Shown here in pieces: positions 15,869-23,622 of a DNA stretch of 64,000 nucleotides. Location: the NCBI RefSeq assembly GCF_009829075.1, contig NZ_WUQZ01000005.1:62001-126000 (forward strand). Direction: 5' to 3'. The DNA is from Sphingobacterium composti (lineage in GTDB: Bacteria; Bacteroidota; Bacteroidia; Sphingobacteriales; Sphingobacteriaceae). Under the pieces are notes generated by a model. The model was given only the letters and a program-made list of their open reading frames with translations, did not search any database and had not been told where the DNA came from. Numbering within the stretch: the first letter of the stretch is position 1; every line of letters begins with the position of its first letter. A program made the position numbers and the translations under genes.

Positions 15869-16720
15869 CTATTTCGCTTCATGAAAAACGAATATAGGTA
15901 TTTCTGAGTGAAATGTAAGTTTTGTAGACAAACTAGAACTCATTAACCTATCGAAAAAATTCCTATTACGACGTACTATTGCTAGTACATCTATCTCGTT
16001 ATCTAAAATGAATCTATTTACAGTTTCTTCAACCGAATTTTCTTTTTCAAGAAATACAAAGTTTAAATCTTGATTTTTAAAATTTTTAATCCAATTTTCA
16101 GCGTGTAATAGTATATCCTCAGTATGCATGCTACCATCATTCACGTTTACACAGACAACTTTTGCATCTACAATATTGCTTATATCCACTATTTGTTGTA
16201 AAGCGGAGAAATCTTTATCCTTAAACAAGGTTGTAAATCCAATTTTATTTATAGATTTATATTGGGCATTTGCTGGTATCGCCATTACAGGCAAAGTTAC
16301 ATTTCGAATCACATCAGTCGTATTACTTCCCATAAATTCATTACTGAAACCAGTTGAACCGTAAACACCCATGACAATTAGGCTAATGTCAAAATCACTT
16401 AATACTTTTTTGACACTTCCTAATACTGTTCCATGCTCGAATAAAAATTCAACTTTTCCCGTATTAATATTTTTCTGTAATGCTTCATTTAAAAGATCTT
16501 TATTCTTACGGTTAGAATATTCGATTCTTGAATTTTCAATTTCTTGATATACTGAGCTTAACATTTCAGGCTGTCCCGCATGTGCAGCTGATAGTACTGG
16601 AGGAATATAAGAAAAGAGAACATATAATTTTACATTAAGCTTGTTGGCAAGTTGTAATGCATAGAAAAAGGCATTATTTGCCTGATGAGAATAATCTGTT
16701 GGTAGTAATATATGTTTCAT
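15869..16720 (-). CDS. Tandem-domain universal stress protein
   Basis: 283 residues made of two UspA domains. The first (1-150) starts ILLPTDYSHQANNAFFYALQLA and ends with the nucleotide-binding loop MGVYGSTGFSNEFMGSNT, a full G-2x-G-9x-G(S/T)-like signature. The second (about 150-283) is diverged: IGFTTLFKDKDFSALQQIVDI, and its loop reads IVRRNRNFFDRLMSSSLSTK without the glycines. So only the N-terminal domain is likely to bind ATP. Members respond to starvation, redox or membrane stress. First gene of a three-gene operon. Confidence 0.88.
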   Translation of the reverse strand: MKHILLPTDYSHQANNAFFYALQLANKLNVKLYVLFSYIPPVLSAAHAGQPEMLSSVYQEIENSRIEYSNRKNKDLLNEALQKNINTGKVEFLFEHGTVLGSVKKVLSDFDISLIVMGVYGSTGFSNEFMGSNTTDVIRNVTLPVMAIPANAQYKSINKIGFTTLFKDKDFSALQQIVDISNIVDAKVVCVNVNDGSMHTEDILLHAENWIKNFKNQDLNFVFLEKENSVEETVNRFILDNEIDVLAIVRRNRNFFDRLMSSSLSTKLTFHSEIPIFVFHEAK

Positions 16721-16855
16721 AGCAGAATCTCTTTTTACTAAATATAGGCAAATATCAACTCTTTATCAATATGTAAGATTGATGCAAATTATTTTTATAT
16801 ATGATGTAGCATACTTTAAAGATAGTTCGTTATTATGGTATAACATGGTAGCAAA

Positions 16856-17533
16856 GTGATTATCAATAATAATTCTTTAACTTTAGAAATTGAGAAAAGA
16901 CCAAGTTCATCTGCACGAGTGAGTATAGTTTCGAGATATTTCAAAAGAAATAGTCCACTGACGTTGAAATCAGCATTGGAAGATTGTCTTGTGCGACAAA
17001 GTGAACGAAGTCAATCATTTCTGTATAAACGTTTCTACGGTTATATGATGGCAGTTTCGTTGCGATATGTCAAGAATGAAATGGAAGCTGAAGATATTGT
17101 TAATGAAAGCTTTGTTAAGATTTTTAGAAAATTATCAAATTTCGAAATTCTTACGGATGAGAAAGCATTAGAGAAATCATTCAAAGGTTGGATCGCACGT
17201 ATCACTGTCAATACATCTATCGACAAATTAAGAGCTCAGAAAATTACACTTGATATTGATGATATCAATGAAATAGATATAGAGAGTAACGCTGTCTCCA
17301 TGTCTAGTAATTTGGAAGTTAATGATATACTAGCATTACTAAATAAATTGCCCGAAATTCAACGTATGATATTCAATCTATATGAAATAGAAGGATACTC
17401 GCATGATGAAATAAGTAAACAGTTAAATATTCCTGATAGTACATCGAGAACATATTTGACTAGGGCAAAAGCAAAATTGAGATCATTGTATCAAGAACAA
17501 TTCGAAGTATTGAATAAAATTAAAGTTGGTTAA
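16856..17533 (+). CDS. RNA polymerase ECF sigma factor
   Basis: 225 residues. Sigma-70 region 2 runs from about residue 50 (LYKRFYGYMMAVSLRYVKNEMEAEDIVNESFVKIFRKL, in part) and region 4 from about 150 (LPEIQRMIFNLYEIEGYSHDEISKQLNIPDSTSRTYL, in part). The start shown is a GTG at 16856, because a stop lies 15 bases upstream; this leaves about 35 residues of unusual N-terminal sequence, so a later start is possible. The next gene, 12 bases downstream, is a membrane-anchored barrel protein, a pairing typical of Bacteroidota in which the partner probably regulates the sigma factor. Confidence 0.85.
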   Translation: MIINNNSLTLEIEKRPSSSARVSIVSRYFKRNSPLTLKSALEDCLVRQSERSQSFLYKRFYGYMMAVSLRYVKNEMEAEDIVNESFVKIFRKLSNFEILTDEKALEKSFKGWIARITVNTSIDKLRAQKITLDIDDINEIDIESNAVSMSSNLEVNDILALLNKLPEIQRMIFNLYEIEGYSHDEISKQLNIPDSTSRTYLTRAKAKLRSLYQEQFEVLNKIKVG

Positions 17534-17544
17534 TATCTACATAT

Positions 17545-18867
17545 ATGAGCAATAAGGATTTAATAGAAGATATTAAAGCTAAATTAAAAGAAAAGCAGGA
17601 AATTCCTTACCGTGAAGGAGCTTGGGAGAAATATGCAGCACATTATGGTACAGCACCTGCAACGAAAGTTATTTCTTTCAAGAGAATGGCATCCATTGCT
17701 GCTGCAGGTTTGTTGATGTTAGGTGCCTCTTTATATTTATATCAATCTCAACAGTCAACATTAATTCCTTCAGTACAAACTGAATTAGTATCTAGTATAC
17801 CAGATCATAAAGAAAGTCCATTAGATGTACAATCACATACTAATATCGAAGTAGCTGCATCAGAAGAAGCTATTAAGTCAAATAATCCAATTGCTTCAAT
17901 ATCAAGAATTAACACTAGCACTGAAAAAATGCTAGAAGATATATCTACTGTTGCTGGAATTCAAGAATCAGATTTAATTGATAATAAATCTATGTTAACA
18001 AACATAGTTTCACTGAATACTATAAAACCAGTAATTTCTGGGTATAAACATAATATTACTAGCGAAATAACTCCTGTGCAAATTAAACCATCGATTACAA
18101 CTCTAGCTCATCGGACTGCTAATGCAGATATGAATCGTAATGTGGATAATTTACCAAAATCAAGTTTGATGTCTTTGGGAGAGAAATTTCAGTTAGGGCT
18201 TTTTGTTTCACCACAACGTACTGCGGATAAATTTGACGTAGGAGCAGGTTTTTTGGTTTCTTATGCATTAACACCGAAAATCAGTATACGAACAGGAACT
18301 TCATACAATTCCTATACTGTAGGTGTAGTAAAAGATCCTTTAGAGATGGCAAATGCAGAAATGATCAGTATGGATAATGTATATCAAAATTCACCGCTTG
18401 CGGGCGAATTGAACTTTGCAGCCAAACAACAGATGATTTTACCAAATGTAAATGCGGTTATGGGTAAAGTTGAAGCGCTAGAAATACCATTAGATATTAA
18501 ATATAATTTCAATAAAGGTTTCTATTCATCAGCTGGTATTTCGTACTCAGCTATCATTAATCAGCAGCGCGAAGCACAATATATCGAAAATGTAGGAGCT
18601 TTTTCCCTGCAAGATAAAGCCACATTGATTCCTAATGCTGCACAAGATTTAAATAAGCCTCAGGTCAAGACAGTCAAATCTCTACAAGAGAATGTAAATC
18701 CCAACGGCTTTAATGGATTTGCAAATTTTTCTATTGGCAAAAAGGTTAATATGAATAACAAGATGTCGCTTTCAGTTGAACCATTCGTTAAGGTACCATT
18801 GGGACAATTCCGAAAATCAGATTTGGATTACACCAATAGTGGAATAAGAATTATTACGAGTTTTTAG
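17545..18867 (+). CDS. Membrane-anchored protein with C-terminal outer-membrane beta-barrel, likely sigma partner
   Basis: 440 residues. The first 46 are polar and cytoplasm-like (KEKQEIPYREGAWEKYAAHY, a motif seen at the start of many Bacteroidota sigma partners), followed by one hydrophobic helix at about 48-66. A Ser/Thr/Asn-rich linker fills 70-210. Residues 212-440 alternate like an eight-stranded barrel of the OMP_b-brl/PorT type and end in GIRIITSF with the terminal Phe of outer-membrane proteins. An inner-membrane anchor with an outer barrel is odd; it may span the periplasm or the barrel may be periplasmic. Likely anti-sigma role is inferred from context. Confidence 0.7.
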   Translation: MSNKDLIEDIKAKLKEKQEIPYREGAWEKYAAHYGTAPATKVISFKRMASIAAAGLLMLGASLYLYQSQQSTLIPSVQTELVSSIPDHKESPLDVQSHTNIEVAASEEAIKSNNPIASISRINTSTEKMLEDISTVAGIQESDLIDNKSMLTNIVSLNTIKPVISGYKHNITSEITPVQIKPSITTLAHRTANADMNRNVDNLPKSSLMSLGEKFQLGLFVSPQRTADKFDVGAGFLVSYALTPKISIRTGTSYNSYTVGVVKDPLEMANAEMISMDNVYQNSPLAGELNFAAKQQMILPNVNAVMGKVEALEIPLDIKYNFNKGFYSSAGISYSAIINQQREAQYIENVGAFSLQDKATLIPNAAQDLNKPQVKTVKSLQENVNPNGFNGFANFSIGKKVNMNNKMSLSVEPFVKVPLGQFRKSDLDYTNSGIRIITSF

Positions 18868-18872
18868 ATAGT

Positions 18873-18900
18873 GTGCGAATTATAATTGATCAATTCGCAC
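18873..18900. terminator. Convergent hairpin between the barrel gene and the HAD gene
   Basis: Arms GTGCGAATT (18873-18881) and AATTCGCAC (18892-18900) pair perfectly. It overlaps the last codons of the HAD gene and has no T-run, so it is a weak terminator candidate. Confidence 0.35.
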
Positions 18901-19485
18901 CCAGCCCATACCCGCTGCAATAGCTCCTTTTACCCCTGGATCACCATCTTCAAACACCAAACAATTACTTGGTTCAACATCTAATTGTTTCGCACAAAGT
19001 AAAAAAGGTTCAGGCGAAGGTTTACCATTTAATGTATCTCCAGCACATACCATGGCCTGATACTTACCTTTGACATCAATAACCTCTAATGTAATATCTA
19101 AAGTAGAACGACTTCCTCCAGAAACAATTCCTATTTTCTTTTTACCTAAATTAGAAAAAAGAACTTGTCTTACGTATTCTATAGGTTCAGTTTTATGGAT
19201 AAATTCTTCAATAAAGATTTCTGATTTTCGTTTAGAGTATGCTTCTACATCAAATTCAACATTATATCTTTTGCACACTTCACGCGCAACAGCAATAGTT
19301 GGCCAGCCCGCAGTTTCATCAATCAAATTAGGATCCAAATCTACTCCATATTCTTTTGAAACTGCCACATATGCAGCTTTATGTGCATGTATGTTGTCGG
19401 CTAAAGTTCCATCTACGTCAAAAAGTAGCGCTTTATAAGGTTCAGCTAATGCACTTAGTTTATTGAATCTATCTTCGTTATTCAT
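18880..19485 (-). CDS. HAD-superfamily phosphatase, beta-phosphoglucomutase-like
   Basis: 201 residues. HAD motif I is LLFDVDGTLADN (residues 19-30) with the nucleophile Asp and the acid Asp two positions later; motif II lies in GIVSGGSRSTLD, and motif III/IV in GKPSPEPF and VFEDGDPGVKGAIAAGM. The helical cap between residues 35 and 90 is of the C1 type found in beta-phosphoglucomutase and sugar-phosphate phosphatases. Whether it is a mutase or a phosphatase, and on what sugar phosphate, cannot be said. Convergent with the barrel gene, 12 bases apart. Confidence 0.85.
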   Translation of the reverse strand: MNNEDRFNKLSALAEPYKALLFDVDGTLADNIHAHKAAYVAVSKEYGVDLDPNLIDETAGWPTIAVAREVCKRYNVEFDVEAYSKRKSEIFIEEFIHKTEPIEYVRQVLFSNLGKKKIGIVSGGSRSTLDITLEVIDVKGKYQAMVCAGDTLNGKPSPEPFLLCAKQLDVEPSNCLVFEDGDPGVKGAIAAGMGWVRIDQL

Positions 19486-19543
19486 TTTAAAGTTTAGGAT
19501 TGTCTACTAACAAATAATGACTGTAAATATACAGCCATTATTT

Positions 19544-20737
19544 CTATTTTTTTGAAGATTTACGTCGTTGTTTTTCCTTAATGATTAAACTTAGCTCTCT
19601 ACTTGTTTGTCCTGCAGCAGAAGTATTTTCTTGTGCTCTACGGAATAAATAAGGCATAACAGCTTTTACTGGCCCATAAGGCATGTACTTAGCAACATTA
19701 TATCCCGCTGCACCCAAATTGAAAGATAGATTATCTGACATACCTAATAATTGAGCAAAGAAAACATGCGGATGATTGTGCGCTATACCACGTTTATCCA
19801 TTTCCGTAGCTAATAGCATACTACTTTGGTCGTTATGTGTACCTGCCATCAATCCTATACGATCGATATGATCTAACGAGAATAAAATCGCTTGATTATA
19901 ATCATTATCTGAAGCATTCTTGGTCGGTTGAATAGGAGAAGGGTACCCAATTTCTTCGGCACGCTCACGCTCAATTTCCATATACGCACCACGAACTATT
20001 TTTGCACCTAAATAAAATCCTTGCTTTTCAGCATAAGCGAAATCAGCTTTTAAAGAGGCTAACTTATCGTGTCTATACAATTGATAAGTGTTATATACAA
20101 TAGGTTTTTGTTTATTGTAACGCTCCATTAGTTCGCGTGCTATATCATCGATTGTATCTTGAATCCACGAATGTTCCGCATCTACCAGTACAGGTATTCC
20201 AGCTTCATAACAAGCTTTACAAATAGCATCACAACGTTTAAGAACCCTTGCGAACTCAGTTTTTTCTTCCTCTGTCAATACTTGCTTAGCATCAATTTTT
20301 GCTAATAAATCAAATCTTCCGACACCTGTAGGTTTGAATACACAGAAGGAAATCAACTTATTAGTTTTAGCATAGGCAACACTAGCCAAAACTTCTTGAC
20401 AGCAAGCATCAAAACTATCTTCGGATTCTTCTCCCTCGACAGAATAATCTAATATTGTGGTAACATTTCCTTTTCCAAGATCAGCTATTGCTTGTGCACA
20501 ACCTTCAATGGTTTCACCACCACAAAATTGCTTGTAAATAGTATTACGAATAATTCCTTGAATAGGAAGGCCAATATTCAAGGAAAAATTAGTTATAGGA
20601 GTTCCAATTTTGATAAGTGTATTTGAAGCTATCATTTTAAATAGCCAATATGCTCTTTCTAAATCTTTATCGCTCTTATTTTTAAATGCTATTTCCGTAT
20701 TTTCAAAATTCAATAGGGATTCCTTAACTATCATCAT
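19544..20737 (-). CDS. Proline dehydrogenase
   Basis: 397 residues, a monofunctional PRODH: oxidises proline to pyrroline-5-carboxylate with FAD and passes electrons to quinone. TIM-barrel motifs include LISFCVFKPTGVGRFDLLAK (residues 130-149), VDAEHSWIQ near 200, KIVRGAYMEIERERAEEIGY (about 245-264), and YLFRRAQENTSA near the C-terminus, whose two arginines bind the substrate. No P5C dehydrogenase or DNA-binding domain is fused, as usual in Bacteroidota. ATG codons occur at 20737 and 20734. A TATTTTTG -7 box lies upstream. Confidence 0.92.
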   Translation of the reverse strand: MMIVKESLLNFENTEIAFKNKSDKDLERAYWLFKMIASNTLIKIGTPITNFSLNIGLPIQGIIRNTIYKQFCGGETIEGCAQAIADLGKGNVTTILDYSVEGEESEDSFDACCQEVLASVAYAKTNKLISFCVFKPTGVGRFDLLAKIDAKQVLTEEEKTEFARVLKRCDAICKACYEAGIPVLVDAEHSWIQDTIDDIARELMERYNKQKPIVYNTYQLYRHDKLASLKADFAYAEKQGFYLGAKIVRGAYMEIERERAEEIGYPSPIQPTKNASDNDYNQAILFSLDHIDRIGLMAGTHNDQSSMLLATEMDKRGIAHNHPHVFFAQLLGMSDNLSFNLGAAGYNVAKYMPYGPVKAVMPYLFRRAQENTSAAGQTSRELSLIIKEKQRRKSSKK

Positions 20738-20755
20738 CTACAGTTTTTATCTAAA

Positions 20756-20763
20756 CAAAAATA
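20756..20763 (-). promoter_or_regulatory. -7 promoter element for the proline dehydrogenase gene
   Basis: On the minus strand this reads TATTTTTG, an exact TAnnTTTG match, 18 bases from the ATG at 20737. Confidence 0.4.
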
Positions 20764-20816
20764 GACTATAATAAATATATTTTGAACTTTTTATGCTCAT
20801 ATGGATAGAATTGGTA

Positions 20817-20824
20817 TATTTTTG
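20817..20824 (+). promoter_or_regulatory. -7 promoter element for the S4-domain gene
   Basis: TATTTTTG at 20817-20824 (and a second copy at 20828-20835 that is too close to the start) matches the -7 consensus. The first would give a leader of roughly 8 bases before the ATG at 20839. Confidence 0.35.
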
Positions 20825-20838
20825 GTTTATTTTTGTTT

Positions 20839-21045
20839 ATGCAAACATTCAAATTAGAAGGAGAATTTATACCCATGATTCAATTGTTGAAAGCATTGAA
20901 CTGGGTAGAGCACGGTGGCATGGCACAGCGTATGGTAGATGAGGGATTAGTAAAGTACAATGGGGAAGTGGATTACCGCAAAAGATTGAAGGTGAGACAA
21001 GGAGATATCATCGAATTTGACGGGATGAAAGTCCAAATCATTTAA
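20839..21045 (+). CDS. RNA-binding S4-domain protein, YaaA/RlbA-like
   Basis: 68 residues, a single S4 RNA-binding domain: FIPMIQLLKALNWVEHGGMA, then VDEGLVKYNGEVDYRKRLKVRQGDIIEF, the usual alpha-L wording with the Asn-Gly turn and the Arg-Lys-Arg patch. Such free-standing S4 proteins bind structured RNA, often rRNA. The ATG at 20839 is preferred to a TTG two codons earlier. It is followed 47 bases later by aroB, which has its own -7 box. Confidence 0.8.
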   Translation: MQTFKLEGEFIPMIQLLKALNWVEHGGMAQRMVDEGLVKYNGEVDYRKRLKVRQGDIIEFDGMKVQII

Positions 21046-21060
21046 TATTATTTCTATCTT

Positions 21061-21068
21061 TACCTTTG
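21061..21068 (+). promoter_or_regulatory. -7 promoter element for aroB
   Basis: TACCTTTG matches TAnnTTTG exactly and ends 24 bases before the aroB ATG at 21093. No TTG stands at the expected -33 position. Confidence 0.4.
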
Positions 21069-21092
21069 TAACATTATATTTATACATACAAC

Positions 21093-22157
21093 ATGCAAGC
21101 AATCCAAAGTTTAGGATACAACGTATATTTTGAAGAAAATCTTGAATCACTTTTACCATTTATTGAAGAGCGGGGATATTCTCAAGTTTTGGTTTTAGTT
21201 GATAGAAACACCAACGATAATTGTTTACCTGTATTGCAAAATGCAATTCCTGATTTAATTCATTATGATATTATCGAAGTAGATCCAGGAGAAGAAAATA
21301 AGAATATAGATTTTTGTATTGGGGTTTGGAAGACCATGTTGGATTTTGGAGCTGACCGTAAAGCATTAATGATAAATCTTGGTGGTGGCGTCGTAACAGA
21401 TATGGGAGGTTTTGCCGCTTCTACATACAAGAGAGGAATTGATTTTATTCAGATACCGACCACTTTACTGTCGCAAGTAGATGCTTCTGTAGGTGGTAAG
21501 ACTGGCATTGATTTGGATAATGTCAAAAATATCATAGGTACATTCACGCAACCACAAGCCGTCTTCATTAGTACACAATTTTTGCAAACTTTGGATGATA
21601 GGCAACTTGTATCTGGTTTTGCAGAAGTTATTAAACATGGTTTAATCCAGGATAAGGATTTATATTTAAAATGTAAGTCTGTATGTTTGGAAAACGTTTC
21701 ACAAGATATAATTTATAGATCAGTAGAAATTAAAAACTCCGTTATTACACAAGATCCTACCGAAAAAGGTCTTCGTAAAATTTTGAATTTTGGTCATACC
21801 ATCGGTCATGCAATTGAGGGGTATTCACTTTATAATGATGAAAACCCTTTATTACATGGAGAAGCAATCGCCATTGGTATGATATGTGAAGCATGGTTGT
21901 CTCATAAATTTACTGGTTTATCAGAGGAATCTCTTCAAGATATAACTGGAACATTTATTTCTAAATATCCAAAATATACCTATACACAAGAGCAGTATGA
22001 CGTATTCTTGGATTTGATGAAAAACGATAAAAAAAATGAAGACAACAAGATAGGTTTTGCTTTGTTAAAATCAATAGGTGATTGCACATATAATATATAT
22101 GTAGCCGAAGACGATATTAAAGCGTCATTAGATTACTATTTGAATATTACTAAATAA
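21093..22157 (+). CDS. aroB: 3-dehydroquinate synthase
   Basis: 354 residues. Second step of the shikimate pathway: converts DAHP to 3-dehydroquinate with NAD+ and a divalent metal. The NAD loop and active-site wording are complete: NLGGGVVTDMGGFAASTYKR (residues 94-113), IPTTLLSQVDASVGGKTGI, and the metal histidines in NFGHTIGHAIE and LLHGEAIAIGM. Length is normal. It begins a plus-strand run with ThuA-like and Nudix genes at 9-base and 5-base gaps, an unrelated-looking trio that is probably only co-transcribed. Confidence 0.95.
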   Translation: MQAIQSLGYNVYFEENLESLLPFIEERGYSQVLVLVDRNTNDNCLPVLQNAIPDLIHYDIIEVDPGEENKNIDFCIGVWKTMLDFGADRKALMINLGGGVVTDMGGFAASTYKRGIDFIQIPTTLLSQVDASVGGKTGIDLDNVKNIIGTFTQPQAVFISTQFLQTLDDRQLVSGFAEVIKHGLIQDKDLYLKCKSVCLENVSQDIIYRSVEIKNSVITQDPTEKGLRKILNFGHTIGHAIEGYSLYNDENPLLHGEAIAIGMICEAWLSHKFTGLSEESLQDITGTFISKYPKYTYTQEQYDVFLDLMKNDKKNEDNKIGFALLKSIGDCTYNIYVAEDDIKASLDYYLNITK

Positions 22158-22166
22158 GTACTTATT

Positions 22167-22886
22167 ATGAAAAGTATCTATTCCTTTTTGTTAGTGGCCT
22201 TTTCATTTGTAGCTTCCGTGGCTGCTCAAGAAAAAAAATCTGTATTGATTTTCTCTAAAACTACAGGATTTAGGCACCAAAGTATTCCAAAAGGAGTTGC
22301 TACAGTTTCGAAGTTATTGACTAAGCAAGGAATAAATTTTAAACATTCTGAAGATGCTATTCATTTTCATGCTGATAGTCTAAAAAAATACGATGCTATT
22401 ATCTTCTTGAATACAACAGGTGATATTCTTGACGACAGTCAAAAGAAGAATTTTCAGCGTTTTATCCAATCAGGAAAGGGATATGTAGGTATTCACGCTG
22501 CTTCTGACACAGAGTATAATTGGCCTTGGTATGGTGCGCTAGTCGGAGGTTATTTTGCCAGCCACCCAGAAGTTCAGGAAGCAAGGATTGACGTGCTAAA
22601 TCGTACTCATCCAGCGACTGCACATTTGCAAAATACATGGGTTCATCGGGATGAATGGTATGATTTTAAGGACATAAAGGACGGTCTGAACATCTTAATG
22701 ACATTAGATGAAACGACTTACAAAGGTGGTAAAATGGGGAAATTTCATCCAATAGCTTGGTTTCAAGAGTTTGATGGGGGTAGATCATTTTATACTGGGT
22801 TGGGTCATACAGATGAATCTTACGATTCTGAATTATTCCAAAAACATATATTAGGTGGTGTCAAATACGCCTTAAAAATCAAGTAA
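22167..22886 (+). CDS. Secreted ThuA-like (DUF1080-neighbour) domain protein
   Basis: 239 residues with a Sec signal peptide (residues 1-20, cut after VAAQ). The mature part is a ThuA domain, a class I glutamine-amidotransferase-like fold: VLIFSKTTGFRHQSIPKGV, GYVGIHAASDTEYNWPWYGALVGGYF, WVHRDEWYDF, GGRSFYTGLGHTDESY. These domains are frequent in Bacteroidota and linked with trehalose or sugar catabolism, but the reaction is not settled. It is exported to the periplasm and lies 9 bases after aroB. Confidence 0.85.
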   Translation: MKSIYSFLLVAFSFVASVAAQEKKSVLIFSKTTGFRHQSIPKGVATVSKLLTKQGINFKHSEDAIHFHADSLKKYDAIIFLNTTGDILDDSQKKNFQRFIQSGKGYVGIHAASDTEYNWPWYGALVGGYFASHPEVQEARIDVLNRTHPATAHLQNTWVHRDEWYDFKDIKDGLNILMTLDETTYKGGKMGKFHPIAWFQEFDGGRSFYTGLGHTDESYDSELFQKHILGGVKYALKIK

Positions 22887-22891
22887 TTTTT

Positions 22892-23299
22892 ATGTCTGCC
22901 TCAAAAATTATTATTGCCTCTGCATTGCTCTTAAATGCAGATAAAGACTTGTTGGTAGTTCGCAAAAAGAATTCTAAATTCTTTATGCTTCCTGGAGGAA
23001 AAGTAGAATCGAATGAAAGTTATTCAAACACACTAGTGCGCGAGTTGAAGGAAGAACTAAATCTGACTTTTGATGCTACTGATTTTAAATATTTAGGGCA
23101 ACATGAGACAAAAGCAGTTAATGAGACGAATACTATAGTGCAAGGTAATATATTTGTGTTAATGCGTCCTTTGTTGATATTACCGAATGCTAATGCAGAA
23201 TTGGAAGAAGTTCGATTTATACGTAAAAATGAATACCATAATTTTCTATTAGCTCATCTTTTAAAAGAATTTGCTCTGCCAATTTGGCTGAAATTTTAA
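22892..23299 (+). CDS. Nudix hydrolase
   Basis: 135 residues. The Nudix box is complete: G36-x5-E42-x7-REL-x-EE, ending REL-K-EE at residues 50-55. It begins KIIIASALLLNADKDLLVVRKK, like the MutT/ADP-ribose-diphosphatase branch. The substrate (oxidised nucleotide, ADP-sugar or other) is not clear from sequence. It lies 5 bases after the ThuA gene. Confidence 0.85.
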   Translation: MSASKIIIASALLLNADKDLLVVRKKNSKFFMLPGGKVESNESYSNTLVRELKEELNLTFDATDFKYLGQHETKAVNETNTIVQGNIFVLMRPLLILPNANAELEEVRFIRKNEYHNFLLAHLLKEFALPIWLKF

Positions 23300-23622
23300 T
23301 TTCTTATAAGAATGTTGTTATATTTTAATTAAACGCAATTTGTTTTTAAAACTATTTGATATAAAAGCAAAAAAGGGATGATTACATATAGTGTAGTGCT
23401 TCGACTACAATGTTTAGTTAAATATTACTAAATACTTTTTAAATTATTTAATAATTATTTAACATTGTGTCGTCAACTTAGATTAAAGATTAGTAAATCT
23501 TCAAGTCGAATTTATCACACACTATCTGTTTATTAAAAAATACAGCTCTTCAATATAAGAGCTGTATTTTTGTTATTAAATAATCTAAAAATTATAAAAT
23601 AAGTTTGGTTGCATTGGAAAAA
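23300..23622. other. Long intergenic region with hairpins and a terminator, candidate small RNA
   Basis: No open reading frame is convincing. A short stem TGTAGT/ACTACA with a GCTTCG loop lies at 23392-23409, another AAGATT/AATCTT hairpin follows near 23490, and a strong bidirectional terminator stands at 23536-23571. The spacing would suit a plus-strand small RNA of about 150-200 bases ending at that terminator, though no clear -7 box precedes it. Confidence 0.35.
23536..23571. terminator. Bidirectional terminator between the Nudix gene and katE
   Basis: Fifteen-base arms AAAAATACAGCTCTT and AAGAGCTGTATTTTT close a 6-base loop, giving a T-run on either strand. Lies 52 bases past the catalase stop. 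Confidence 0.85.

Noticed and set aside
23392..23409. tRNA-like hairpin
   Set aside because: The stem has a UUCG loop but no cloverleaf, anticodon arm or acceptor end around it.
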